Shown here piece by piece: positions 36,903-44,990 of a stretch of DNA of 64,000 nt (the stretch's first letter is position 1; each line of letters starts with the position of its first letter). The DNA comes from Verrucomicrobiaceae bacterium (GTDB lineage: Bacteria > Pseudomonadota > Gammaproteobacteria > Pseudomonadales > CAMLJR01). The notes under the pieces were generated by a model. It made no database searches. It saw only the letters and a list, made by a program, of their open reading frames with translations, and was not told the origin of the DNA. The stretch spans positions 1-64,000 of the forward strand of contig JAQGNY010000011.1 of the NCBI GenBank assembly GCA_028293825.1. The letters are read 5' to 3'. Position numbers and translations under genes: made by a program.

Positions 36903-37034
36903 CACTTCATTGTCAACGCTGATAGTGAAGCTCAATAAATAGGTACCTCGCTTCCTTCAGTATCTTTTAGGCAAGTCGCTAAATAGACCAGCGGCAGAAA
37001 TCGAACATTACGTTCGTTAGCGAGTAGGAGATAC

Positions 37035-37370
37035 ATGATGAAAATTAAATTTGCTGCAATGGGTTTAATGATTGGTGTTTTGTTCGCGCCGGTTATGACC
37101 TATGCCGATGCCAGCCCAGAAACATCCAATGCAAAAACAGTAGTTAAAGACTCTGTTATCACCACCAAAATTAAAGCTCAGTTGGCTGCTGAAAATTTCG
37201 CCAGCATCACTCAGTTAAAAGTTGATACCGATGACGCTGGTCAGGTTTTCCTGCGCGGTACTGCTTCGTCCGATGTTGAAGCCGCAAAAGCAGTTTCTAT
37301 TGCGCGCGCAACCGAAGGCGTGAGTTCGGTAAAAAGCGAGATTTTGATTAAACGCGAAGAACAGAAATAA
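37035..37370 (+). CDS. Periplasmic BON-domain protein (OsmY-like)
   Basis: A 111-residue protein with a signal peptide (cleavage near YADA, ~residue 25) and one BON domain (~38-108: 'KDSVITTKIKAQL', 'VFLRGTASSDVEAAKAVSIA', 'GVSSVKSEI'). BON domains bind phospholipid membranes; OsmY-type proteins are made in osmotic and envelope stress. AGGAG precedes the ATG pair. Location in the stress island supports the role. Confidence 0.92.
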   Translation: MMKIKFAAMGLMIGVLFAPVMTYADASPETSNAKTVVKDSVITTKIKAQLAAENFASITQLKVDTDDAGQVFLRGTASSDVEAAKAVSIARATEGVSSVKSEILIKREEQK

Positions 37371-37409
37371 GTAATTCAGGCAAGGATTATTTATTGCCTT
37401 CCCTGCAGT

Positions 37410-37449
37410 TGTATTAGGGCTAATGAATCTGTATTAGTGCTAATGAATC
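37410..37449. repeat. 20-bp tandem repeat with internal dyads upstream of csbD
   Basis: Two consecutive 20-base units (37410-37429 and 37430-37449) differ at one base. Each holds the dyad ATTAG-GG/TG-CTAAT. They end ~58 bases before the CsbD start, so a paired operator over the promoter is likely. Confidence 0.65.
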
Positions 37450-37507
37450 ACCGCAGTAGCAATAACAGAAGCAACTATCCATAACTCATCACTAAAGGAA
37501 ATTCATC

Positions 37508-37693
37508 ATGAACAAAGACCAAGTGAAAGGTTCCGTGAAAGATGCAGCTGGCCGTGTTCAGCAAAAAGTTGGCGAAGCTGTTGGCAGCAAATCGCAACAA
37601 GCTAAAGGTATCGGTAAGCAAATTGAAGGTAACGCGCAAAAAGCCGTTGGTAATGCTAAAGAAAGCATTAAAGACGAACGTCGCGATCATTAA
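37508..37693 (+). CDS. CsbD-family stress protein
   Basis: Sixty-one residues, hydrophilic and helical: 'NKDQVKGSVKDAAGRVQQKV' then 'AVGSKSQQAKGIGKQIEGNA', the CsbD/YjbJ pattern of repeated K-G-x-K-x-A heptads. Members are abundant general-stress proteins of unknown mechanism. AAAGGA precedes the ATG by nine bases. The gene has its own strong terminator. Confidence 0.95.
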   Translation: MNKDQVKGSVKDAAGRVQQKVGEAVGSKSQQAKGIGKQIEGNAQKAVGNAKESIKDERRDH

Positions 37694-37739
37694 TTAGCGT
37701 CGCTGGGCTATCTTTGAGCTGGTCGATGATATGCGCTGC

Positions 37740-37782
37740 AAGTGGCTTCGGAATCTGTTGCTAAACGAAGCCACTTTATTTT
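37740..37782 (+). terminator. Terminator of the csbD-like gene
   Basis: AAGTGGCTTCG (37740-37750) pairs perfectly with CGAAGCCACTT (37766-37776), followed by TATTTT. Confidence 0.85.
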
Positions 37783-37905
37783 GTCTTCACTTTTAGTCTG
37801 GTTTAGCACTATCAAAGATTGTATTTAAAGAACTTCATAAAAAAAGCTTATTGTTGATTCGGGTTAGAGGATAAGCCGATCACACAACTAACTGAGGATA
37901 TACCC

Positions 37906-38064
37906 ATGACCGTGGGAACAATTTTACTCATCGTTTTAATTCTGATCCTTATTGGCGCCATCCCTAGCTGGCCTCATAGCAGAAATTGGGGCTACGGCCC
38001 GAGCGGCGGTGTTGGCTTAATTGTCATTATTGTTGTGGTTCTACTTCTAATGGGCCGAATATAG
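37906..38064 (+). CDS. DUF3309 small membrane protein
   Basis: Fifty-two residues. An N-terminal helix (TILLIVLILILIGAIP), a central 'SWPHSRNWGYGPSGG' turn and a C-terminal helix ending LLLMGRI are the exact DUF3309 pattern. It forms a two-helix hairpin in the inner membrane. Function is unknown; family members occur in stress clusters of soil and water bacteria. TGAGGA lies eight bases before the ATG. Confidence 0.9.
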   Translation: MTVGTILLIVLILILIGAIPSWPHSRNWGYGPSGGVGLIVIIVVVLLLMGRI

Positions 38065-38121
38065 CGGCGCCATGGAAATACAGATGGGAATGTAGTCGGC
38101 CCGTCTAAACGGGTAGTTTAG

Positions 38122-38150
38122 AAAGGTATCTCAAGGGATACCTTTTTTTA
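38122..38150 (+). terminator. Terminator of the DUF3309 gene
   Basis: AAAGGTATC pairs with GATACCTTT across TCAAGG, followed by TTTT. Confidence 0.85.
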
Positions 38151-38222
38151 TTTGCATTTATTTAAATTAATTTCTGAAATTTATATATTTTTTTCATGTA
38201 AAAATAAAAAAAATTTTCTACT

Positions 38223-38750
38223 TTATCTTTCCGCCATCGCTTTAAGGCTTGTTAAGCCCTGCTCGAATTTCCCTCCTACCATTGTGTCCATGCTAAAAAA
38301 TACGCCAATTAATTTAGAGATATACGGGCTGGGGCCATACATCGCCTGGGTAACGGTTGTACTGTTGCCCTCACTGTGCAGCGTGAATTTAATGGTGTTG
38401 TGCGCGGGAAACGGCTCAATGAAGTCAATCTTTATTATTAGGCTGTCGGTGGGTGTGGTTTCAATAATTTCCATTCGGCCCTGGCCCAACTCCTTATTAC
38501 CTCGCCACGCGTACACCGCGCCTTTACCACTGGCGGCGCCGCTATAATAGCGTTGCACGGCGGGATCTACCTTTTCCCATGGCGACCACTCCTCCCAGCT
38601 GTGAAAGTCATCGATAAGTGGAAATATTTTTTCAGGTGACGCGTTAATAATTATTGCGCGTTCGACCCTGAAAGAATCCGGTCTCGTCGCCGCATACGTC
38701 ATCAAGCCGACGATTAAAGTTGTGACCACTAATGCAAGAGCCTTGAGCAT
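38223..38750 (-). CDS. SRPBCC/polyketide-cyclase-like protein with N-terminal anchor
   Basis: A 175-residue START-fold protein. An uncleaved or cleaved N-terminal hydrophobic segment (1-22, LALVVTTLIVGLMTYAA) is followed by 'VERAIIINASPEKIFPLIDD' and 'FHSWEEWSPWEKVDP', the SRPBCC opening, and a C-terminal long helix 'MVGGKFEQGLTSLKAMAER'. It would bind a hydrophobic ligand at the membrane face. No partner gene is evident. GGAG precedes the start by eight bases. Confidence 0.88.
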   Translation of the reverse strand: MLKALALVVTTLIVGLMTYAATRPDSFRVERAIIINASPEKIFPLIDDFHSWEEWSPWEKVDPAVQRYYSGAASGKGAVYAWRGNKELGQGRMEIIETTPTDSLIIKIDFIEPFPAHNTIKFTLHSEGNSTTVTQAMYGPSPYISKLIGVFFSMDTMVGGKFEQGLTSLKAMAER

Positions 38751-38892
38751 TGTTATTCTCCTTACCTGTAAATTTTATTTGGGATACTTGATAGTCGTGC
38801 GGCAAGCATTCATTTCGACAAAGTCTTAAATTCTTTTCGCAACTCGCCGCTTTTAAAATGATATCTGGCATTCGTTCATTATTACGCGCACG

Positions 38893-39366
38893 ATGATTCA
38901 CACAGGTCATTTTCGACGCCAGCCGACGCCGAAGCTGCGGCCATTGGTAGAGAACTTTATGAATATTAAAGGCAGTCGTTCGTTCAGCGTGATCGTTGAA
39001 GGAAAGAAAAGAGGCAATGCAACTCCGTACTGGAGCAAGAAAATAATTTCCGTGCAATCGCATTGGAGTCAAGGTTCGGAGCAGGAAAAGTTTGAGGTAT
39101 TGCTCGCTTTGCGCAAAATCTATAACCCTGAAGAGCGCGCCGATATTCGCGGTATTACTCATCAAACACCGAGCCAAATAGCACAATCCGAGGGGTTTAC
39201 GGTACTGCAATACAGCGATACCGAAGCGCCGCTGGCCATTACCATTATCGTAAAAGCTAAAGCGGCGTACAGCCGAATTCTGCCGTTCGACAATAATTTG
39301 CCCAAAGCACCGCTGCTGCATGAGGGCGTGACTGAATTGAAATCCGTACACGTTGCTAATCACTAA
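38893..39366 (+). CDS. Hypothetical protein, unrecognised
   Basis: A 157-residue frame. The internal ATG at 38959 (MNIKGSRSF) follows AGAG and may be the true start, giving 135 residues. The product is a mix of strands and helices with a basic central part (GKKRGNATPYWSKK) and no signal peptide or known motif. A longer reading frame on the opposite strand overlaps both this gene and the SRPBCC gene and lacks any recognisable content, so the plus-strand frame is preferred. It sits beside a gene relic and may itself be degenerating. Confidence 0.4.
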   Translation: MIHTGHFRRQPTPKLRPLVENFMNIKGSRSFSVIVEGKKRGNATPYWSKKIISVQSHWSQGSEQEKFEVLLALRKIYNPEERADIRGITHQTPSQIAQSEGFTVLQYSDTEAPLAITIIVKAKAAYSRILPFDNNLPKAPLLHEGVTELKSVHVANH

Positions 39367-39380
39367 AAGCAAATCATTGA

Positions 39381-39782
39381 AAGCTCATTGCCGCATACGC
39401 ACTGAACCTGCGGCTTATCAATGCGTTTAAATTCAATTCAGTAATCGCTTGCCCGTCTGGAAATATCGAGGCGCACGGATGGGATGGCGAATGGTATAGA
39501 CGCGCATATTTTGACGATGGCACTCCGCTCGGTTCGGCGAGCAATGAGGAATGTCAGATCGATTCGATTTCGCAAAGCTGGTCGGTGTTATCCACACTGA
39601 ATCGCAATGATGGCGGTCATGACGAGAACGAACATCAACGATCACGGCAGGCCATGGATGCGGTTTACAAACGTTTGGTGCGCCATGACGATTTGTTGAT
39701 TCAATTGCTCGATCCGCCGTTCGATCAATCGAATTTGAATCCGGGATATATCAAGGGCTACGTGCCGGGCGTGCGCGAATAA
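39381..39782 (+). pseudogene. Relic of cyclic beta-1,2-glucan synthase (GH94 domain)
   Basis: After a stop at 39378-39380, an open stretch without a good start reads, from 39468, 'EAHGWDGEWYRRAYFDDG' ... 'ECQIDSISQSWSVLS' ... 'RSRQAMDAVYKRLVR' ... 'NPGYIKGYVPGVRE' and then a stop. These are consecutive conserved blocks of the GH94 phosphorylase-like domain of NdvB/ChvB glucan synthases, which are normally ~2800 residues. Only ~105 residues remain, with the flanking conserved sequence absent, so both ends have been deleted. The catalytic acid lies in or near the retained block, but such a fragment cannot be active. Confidence 0.8.
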
Positions 39783-39876
39783 ATCCAAGAGCGCGCGCCG
39801 CGTACATCAATCTACGTAAAGGAGTACCCTGCGCGTCTGGGGATATTTTTCATCCCAGTTACGCACAGGAGCCACT

Positions 39877-40599
39877 ATGTCCGTTACGCCATCGCCGCTG
39901 CAAAATCGTTTACTCGCGGCTCTACCTGTCGAAGTTCAAGAGCGCGTAATGCCGCATTTGGAGTATGTTCCAATGCCGATGGGCAAGGTGCTGTATGAAT
40001 CCGGCGATACGTTACGGCATGTCTATTTTCCTACCGATTCGATTGTGGCGTTGTTGTATGTGATGGAGAGCGGTGCCTCGGCGGAAATTTCCATGGTCGG
40101 CAATGAAGGTATTCTCGGCGTCTCATTATTTATGGGCGGCGAAAGTACGCCGAGCCGCGCCATCGTGCAAAGCGCAGGTTCGGCGGTTCGTTTATTGGGC
40201 CAGCGCTTAAAGGATGAATTTAATCGTCACGGCGAAATGCTGCAGTTGATGTTGCGGTACACGCAATCGTTGTTAACGCAGATGGCGCAAACAGCGGTGT
40301 GTAATCGCCACCACTCGGTCGATCAACAGTTATGTCGTTGGTTGCTGCTGTCATTGGATCGGCTACAAGGCAACCAACTAAATATGACACAGGAATTAAT
40401 CGCCACCATGCTCGGCGTGCGCCGCGAAGGCGTTACCGATGCGGCCGGAAAATTACAGCGCTTGGGCGTGATTGAATACAGTCGCGGTCACATCAATGTG
40501 CTGGATCGAACGCAGCTCGAACAACTCAGTTGTGAATGCTACGAAGTCGTAAAAAAAGAAACCGACCGTTTGTTACCTTACATACGCACCGCTGCATGA
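39877..40599 (+). CDS. Crp/Fnr-family regulator (first copy)
   Basis: A 240-residue regulator. The cyclic-nucleotide-binding-like barrel spans ~25-140 ('VYFPTDSIVALLYVMESGAS', 'ISMVGNEGILGVSLFMGGES'), and the C-terminal winged helix (~165-225) reads 'MTQELIATMLGVRREGVTDA'. No Fnr cysteines are present. It belongs to the subgroup with G-x-EG-(I/M)-LG instead of a full cAMP pocket, so the signal is unknown. AGGAG precedes the ATG. The next gene encodes a paralogue. Confidence 0.9.
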   Translation: MSVTPSPLQNRLLAALPVEVQERVMPHLEYVPMPMGKVLYESGDTLRHVYFPTDSIVALLYVMESGASAEISMVGNEGILGVSLFMGGESTPSRAIVQSAGSAVRLLGQRLKDEFNRHGEMLQLMLRYTQSLLTQMAQTAVCNRHHSVDQQLCRWLLLSLDRLQGNQLNMTQELIATMLGVRREGVTDAAGKLQRLGVIEYSRGHINVLDRTQLEQLSCECYEVVKKETDRLLPYIRTAA

Positions 40600-40758
40600 T
40601 TGTGAACGCGTACTATTAACACCCTCGCGATTTAATTCCCTCTGTGGTTTAGCGAACAGACCGCTGCTTCGTTGTAATTCACACTGCAAAGTATCGGGGC
40701 AATGTCAGCGCTTGCTCCGTGCCATCGCTTGGCTTTTTCCTGCTGTAGGAGAATAGCC

Positions 40759-41460
40759 GTGTTGCCAGCCGTAACGGTCGTCAATCGTCTCATTGATAAT
40801 CTATCCAGCAATGAGCGCAAACAATTTTTAGAACAGTGCACGCCCGTCGAGTTAATTTTTGGCACCTTGTTGTGCGAAGCAGATCAGCCTTTTACCGAAG
40901 TTTATTTTCCACTGACAAGTTTTATTTCTTTAGTGAGTTCAGTCAGCGGACATCAGCCCTTGGAGATTGGTTTGATCGGCAGTGAGGGCATGCTGGGAGC
41001 GACGTTGGCGCTTGGTATTCTCACCGCGCCATCGCAAGCCTGGGTACAAGGTTCCGGCACCGCATTGCGAATGAGCGCAAACAGTTTTCAAATTGAATTG
41101 AAAAAAAACGCGACCTTGATGACACAGCTCAATCGTTATTTATATGTGACGATGGCGCAGCTTTCGCAAATTGCCGCATGCACACATTTTCATGAAATCG
41201 AAGTACGTCTTGCCCGCTGGTTGTTAATGGCACACGACCGCGCGCATGCCGACCGTTTTTATCTGACGCATAAATTTCTCGCGGATCAACTTGGCGTGCA
41301 ACGCAGTGCCGTGACGATTGCTGCCGGCAATTTGCAAAAAAAGCATTTGATCAGTTACACACGCGGTGAAATTAGAATTTTAGATCGTGCTGGATTAGAG
41401 GCCGCGGCCTGTGAGTGTTATCACGCACTGATTGATGACTACGCGCGGTTGATCGCGTAA
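40759..41460 (+). CDS. Crp/Fnr-family regulator (second copy)
   Basis: About 233 residues from the GTG at 40759, where TAGGAG gives a good start; an upstream ATG at 40702 has none. It parallels the preceding gene: sensor 'VYFPLTSFISLVSSVSGHQP' and 'IGLIGSEGMLGATLALGI', then winged helix 'LTHKFLADQLGVQRSAVTIA'. The recognition helices differ (GVRREGVTDA versus GVQRSAVTIA), so the two probably bind different sites. They likely arose by duplication and diverged. Confidence 0.9.
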   Translation: MLPAVTVVNRLIDNLSSNERKQFLEQCTPVELIFGTLLCEADQPFTEVYFPLTSFISLVSSVSGHQPLEIGLIGSEGMLGATLALGILTAPSQAWVQGSGTALRMSANSFQIELKKNATLMTQLNRYLYVTMAQLSQIAACTHFHEIEVRLARWLLMAHDRAHADRFYLTHKFLADQLGVQRSAVTIAAGNLQKKHLISYTRGEIRILDRAGLEAAACECYHALIDDYARLIA

Positions 41461-41516
41461 ATTTTAAGATTCGACATATAAAAACTTTTAGCCGTTTTAA
41501 AAAATTAATTTCTAAC

Positions 41517-41551
41517 TCAAAAAAACCCGCCGTAACTTTGATTACGGCGGG
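41517..41551 (-). terminator. Terminator of the HxlR-SDR-thiolase-KAS operon
   Basis: CCCGCCGTAA (41526-41535) pairs perfectly with TTACGGCGGG (41542-41551). On the minus strand the stem is followed by seven T residues, marking the end of the operon running leftward. Confidence 0.85.
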
Positions 41552-41633
41552 CTTGAAATTAAATCATTAAAAATACTACGCAAGTTATTTGCGCAGCACG
41601 GTTGAGGAATGACAATTCGCCAACCAACGCGAG

Positions 41634-42929
41634 TTAAGGCCAGCGCCGCAATAATAGGCTTGCATTGACGCCGCCAAAACCAAATCCATTTGAAAGCGCA
41701 TAGTCGATTTTCATTGCGCGCGCATTCCTGTCTCCATCGGCACCAACAATATCGATACCTTCTGCCGCTGCATCCGGTGTGTTGAAATTTAATGTCGCCG
41801 GCACAATTTGATCCCGCAATGAGAGCGCGGTGAAAATTGCTTCGACACCGCCGGCTGCACCTAACAAATGACCAATGGCGGATTTCGTCGATGTCACGGC
41901 AATTTTTTTCGCGGTGCCAAACACCATTTTTATCGCGGCCAATTCAGCCCGATCGCCAACCGGCGTTGAAGTCGAATGCGCATTGAGATGCTGAATATCG
42001 CTCGGGCCAATTCCCGCTTGGCGAATAGCGAGTGTCATCGCGCGCATTGCACCTTCGCCATCCTCAGGACCGGAGGTGATGTGATACGCGTCCGCCGAAG
42101 TGCCGTAACCGACGATTTCAGCAATCGGTTTAGCGCCGCGTTTTAAGGCGTGTTCAAGTTCTTCGATAACGAGAATACCGGCGCCCTCGCCCATCACGAA
42201 ACCATCGCGCTCGGCATCGAACGGTCGCGACGCCAGTTGCGGTGTTTCGTTATAGCCGGTCGATAATGCGCGCGCCGCTGCAAATGCGCCAAGGCTTACG
42301 CGGTCGATAGTGGCTTCGGCGCCGCCGCAGACTGCGACATCGATTTCATTGGCGCGAATCATCCGCGCCGCATCGCCGATTGCTTGCACGCCAGCCGCGC
42401 AGGCAGTGACCGGTGTGCCGAGCGGACCTTTCAAATGATGTCGAATTGAAATTTGCCCTGCCGCGAGATTCGCCAAAAACGACGGCACAGTAAAAGGCGA
42501 TAAACGTTTTGGGCCACGGTTATCGGTGGTGCGCACCGCTTCGACAATCGCCGGTAAACCGCCAATGCCGGAGCCGATGATCGTCGCGGTACGCTCTTGC
42601 GACGCGTTATCCTGCGGCTGCCAATTCGCTTGCTTTAATGCTTCATCAGCAGCGGCGAGCGCGAACAAAATAAAGCGATCCATCTTTTTCTGATCTTTCG
42701 GCGGCGCTGCGCTATCGGGATCGAAACCGCCTGCGCCGTCTTCAGCAATCGTCGGCACCACCCCGGCAATTTTCACCGGCAGATCCGCGCTGATTTCAGC
42801 CGGCAACAAACGAATGCCAGAATTATTGGCGAGCAAGCGCCGCCAAACGGTTTCAACACCGCATCCGAGCGGCGTAACCAGTCCCAGTCCAGTGATAACA
42901 ATGCGACGCGTCCCCGTCGATGCATTCAT
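41634..42929 (-). CDS. Beta-ketoacyl synthase (KAS II / FabF-like)
   Basis: A 431-residue condensing enzyme. Catalytic Cys177 lies in TACAAG, His318 in NAHSTSTPVGD and His354 in SAIGHLLGAAG, the complete Cys-His-His set for decarboxylative Claisen condensation. 'VTACAAGVQ' differs from the common FabF block, so it is not clearly the housekeeping KAS II. Four bases from the thiolase and in the same operon as an SDR, with no acyl-carrier-protein gene beside it, it likely works in a specialised acyl-chain or ketide pathway. Confidence 0.88.
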   Translation of the reverse strand: MNASTGTRRIVITGLGLVTPLGCGVETVWRRLLANNSGIRLLPAEISADLPVKIAGVVPTIAEDGAGGFDPDSAAPPKDQKKMDRFILFALAAADEALKQANWQPQDNASQERTATIIGSGIGGLPAIVEAVRTTDNRGPKRLSPFTVPSFLANLAAGQISIRHHLKGPLGTPVTACAAGVQAIGDAARMIRANEIDVAVCGGAEATIDRVSLGAFAAARALSTGYNETPQLASRPFDAERDGFVMGEGAGILVIEELEHALKRGAKPIAEIVGYGTSADAYHITSGPEDGEGAMRAMTLAIRQAGIGPSDIQHLNAHSTSTPVGDRAELAAIKMVFGTAKKIAVTSTKSAIGHLLGAAGGVEAIFTALSLRDQIVPATLNFNTPDAAAEGIDIVGADGDRNARAMKIDYALSNGFGFGGVNASLLLRRWP

Positions 42930-42932
42930 TAA

Positions 42933-44084
42933 TTAGAGCCTCTCGATAATAGTGACGTTGGCCTGACCGCCGCCTTCGCACATGGTTTGCAAACCGTAAC
43001 GCTCATTGCGCCGCTCCAATTCATTGAGCAGACTCGTCATCAACCGCGCACCCGTGGCGCCGAGTGGATGTCCCAGCGCAATGGCACCGCCGTTGACATT
43101 CACCTTCGACATATCTGCATCGAGCTCTTGCTGCCACGCCAAAATCACCGACGCGAAGGCTTCGTTGATTTCGACCAGATCGATATCGGCCAATGACAAT
43201 CCGGCTTTTTTTAGCGCGCGCTTGGTGGCTGGAATCGGCGCCGACAACATATACACCGGATCGTCACCGAGCACGGAAATGTGATGAATACGCGCACGCG
43301 GTTTTAAATTGTAGCGACGCACCGCATCTTCCGATGCGATCAGCAACGCCGACGCGCCATCCGCAATTTGACTGGACACAGCGGCAGTAATACGACCGCC
43401 TTCGCGCAAGGTTTTTAACGTTGCCATTTTTTCCAGCGTGGTGCCACGACGCGGTGTTTCATCGCGCGCGATGTCGTTGATCGGAATAATTTCGCGATCG
43501 AATAAACCGGCATCGATGGCTGCAATCGCGCGGCGGTTACTTTCCAGTGCGAACGCTTCCATCGCCTCGCGGCTAATGTTCCATTTCTGCGCAATCAATT
43601 CGGCACCGCGAAATTGCGAGACTTCCTGATCGCCGTAACGCTTGCGCCAACCGACGGCGGCCAGCGGACCGGGCGCGCCGAATTCTTTACCGGCGGGAGC
43701 TGCGGCACCGATTGGAATCATGTTCATGTTTTGCACACCGCCAGCGACGACGAAATCCTGCGTGCCGCTCATCACACCCATCGCGGCAAAATGAATTGCC
43801 TGCTGCGCCGAGCCACATTGACGGTCAATCGTGGTGCCGGGAACGGATTCCGGTAGACCCGCTGTCAACCAAGCAGTGCGGGCGATATCGAAGGACTGCG
43901 GGCCGATTTGATCGAGACAGCCGAGAATGACGTCTTCGACCAAGGCGGGATCGATATCGTTGCGATGCATCAATGAGCTTAACGTTTGCGCGGCCAGATC
44001 GGCGGGATGCACTGCGGCAAAACTGCCGTTTTTCCGGCCCATCGGCGTGCGGATGGCGTCGATAATATAGGCTTGTTGTGTCAT
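42933..44084 (-). CDS. Thiolase (acetyl-CoA acyltransferase family)
   Basis: A 383-residue thiolase from the ATG at 44084, with AAGGGG eight bases upstream. Nucleophile Cys90 is in IDRQCGSAQQ, His339 in ALGHPLGATG and the second Cys369 in MCEGGGQAN; NEAF (~307-310) completes the active site. It could shorten beta-ketoacyl-CoA or condense acetyl-CoA. 'IGAAAPAGKEFGAPGP' is found in degradative steroid/lipid-type thiolases, a weak hint of catabolism. Forty-five bases from the SDR gene. Confidence 0.92.
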   Translation of the reverse strand: MTQQAYIIDAIRTPMGRKNGSFAAVHPADLAAQTLSSLMHRNDIDPALVEDVILGCLDQIGPQSFDIARTAWLTAGLPESVPGTTIDRQCGSAQQAIHFAAMGVMSGTQDFVVAGGVQNMNMIPIGAAAPAGKEFGAPGPLAAVGWRKRYGDQEVSQFRGAELIAQKWNISREAMEAFALESNRRAIAAIDAGLFDREIIPINDIARDETPRRGTTLEKMATLKTLREGGRITAAVSSQIADGASALLIASEDAVRRYNLKPRARIHHISVLGDDPVYMLSAPIPATKRALKKAGLSLADIDLVEINEAFASVILAWQQELDADMSKVNVNGGAIALGHPLGATGARLMTSLLNELERRNERYGLQTMCEGGGQANVTIIERL

Positions 44085-44129
44085 AACATTTCCCCTTACG
44101 GGTAATGAAACGGGTTCTTTCAACCGGAG

Positions 44130-44951
44130 TTATGCGCTTTGGCGCGCAGCCAGCGGCGCAGTTTTATAACGCGCTGCCGCGTGATCGCGCGATAAATTCG
44201 GGCCGAGATGCAGGCGCGCACTATTGAACGCGTGCCAGTCGGCCGCATCGGGTAGCGACGGAATCGTGACCAGTTCGCCGCGATCCAAGCCGGCCAGAGC
44301 AGCATCGACCATTTCATCGACTTCCATCAACATCTCGGCGGGAAGATCTGTCGCCGCCATGCCGGACCGCTCCCAGATTTCGGTGCGGGTCGCGCCCGGT
44401 AAAACGGCCTGAATTTGCACGCCGAGGTTGCCGATTTCGTTATGCAGCGATTGCGACAGATTCAGCACATACGCTTTGCTGCCGCTGTAGCTGCCATTCA
44501 ACAGTTCCGGCGCCAGCGCCAATACCGAAGCGACATTCACGATAATGCCACGACCCTGCGCAACGAAATTTGTCGCGGCCGCTTTGGCCAGGCGTGTTAC
44601 CGCGACGACGTTGAGCTGGATCATCGTTTCCAGCTCGTCGACGTCGGCTTCTATCAGCGTGCCTTTGGCTGCCATACCGGCATTGTTAATCAAAACGCTG
44701 ATGCGCTCGTCGCTGCGCAAGCGCTGTTCGACCGCTTGCAAAACGGCTTTGTCGGTTAAATCGGCTTTGAGGACTTCAACCGACACGCCAGTTTCGTTGC
44801 GCAGTTGTGCTGCCCGCTCCTCCAGTCGTTTCTGATCGCGAGCGACCAAAATCAAATCGTACCCGCGACGCGCCAACCGATCGGCGTAAACGGCGCCAAT
44901 CCCGGTAGATGCGCCGGTAATTAATGCTGTGCCTGAGCTCTGTTTGTTCAT
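44130..44951 (-). CDS. Short-chain dehydrogenase/reductase
   Basis: About 273 residues from the ATG at 44951, preceded by GGGAG. NAD(P)-binding motif is TGASTGIG (~11-18), the NNAG block is INNAGMAA, and the catalytic Ser/Tyr/Lys are in NGSYSGSKAYVL. A C-terminal tail beyond the classical fold (~250-273) is Ala/Arg-rich. It belongs to the HxlR operon with thiolase and KAS and may reduce or oxidise the beta-keto group of the same substrate. Confidence 0.9.
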   Translation of the reverse strand: MNKQSSGTALITGASTGIGAVYADRLARRGYDLILVARDQKRLEERAAQLRNETGVSVEVLKADLTDKAVLQAVEQRLRSDERISVLINNAGMAAKGTLIEADVDELETMIQLNVVAVTRLAKAAATNFVAQGRGIIVNVASVLALAPELLNGSYSGSKAYVLNLSQSLHNEIGNLGVQIQAVLPGATRTEIWERSGMAATDLPAEMLMEVDEMVDAALAGLDRGELVTIPSLPDAADWHAFNSARLHLGPNLSRDHAAARYKTAPLAARQSA

Positions 44952-44990
44952 GCTATTTCTCCCGTTCGGATTCGGATGGTGATTCATCTA

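Noticed and set aside
38644-39372. A 242-codon minus-strand frame
   Set aside because: It overlaps the well-supported SRPBCC gene and the plus-strand frame 38893-39366, has no ribosome binding site, and its composition (many Cys, Arg, Asn) looks like an antisense shadow.
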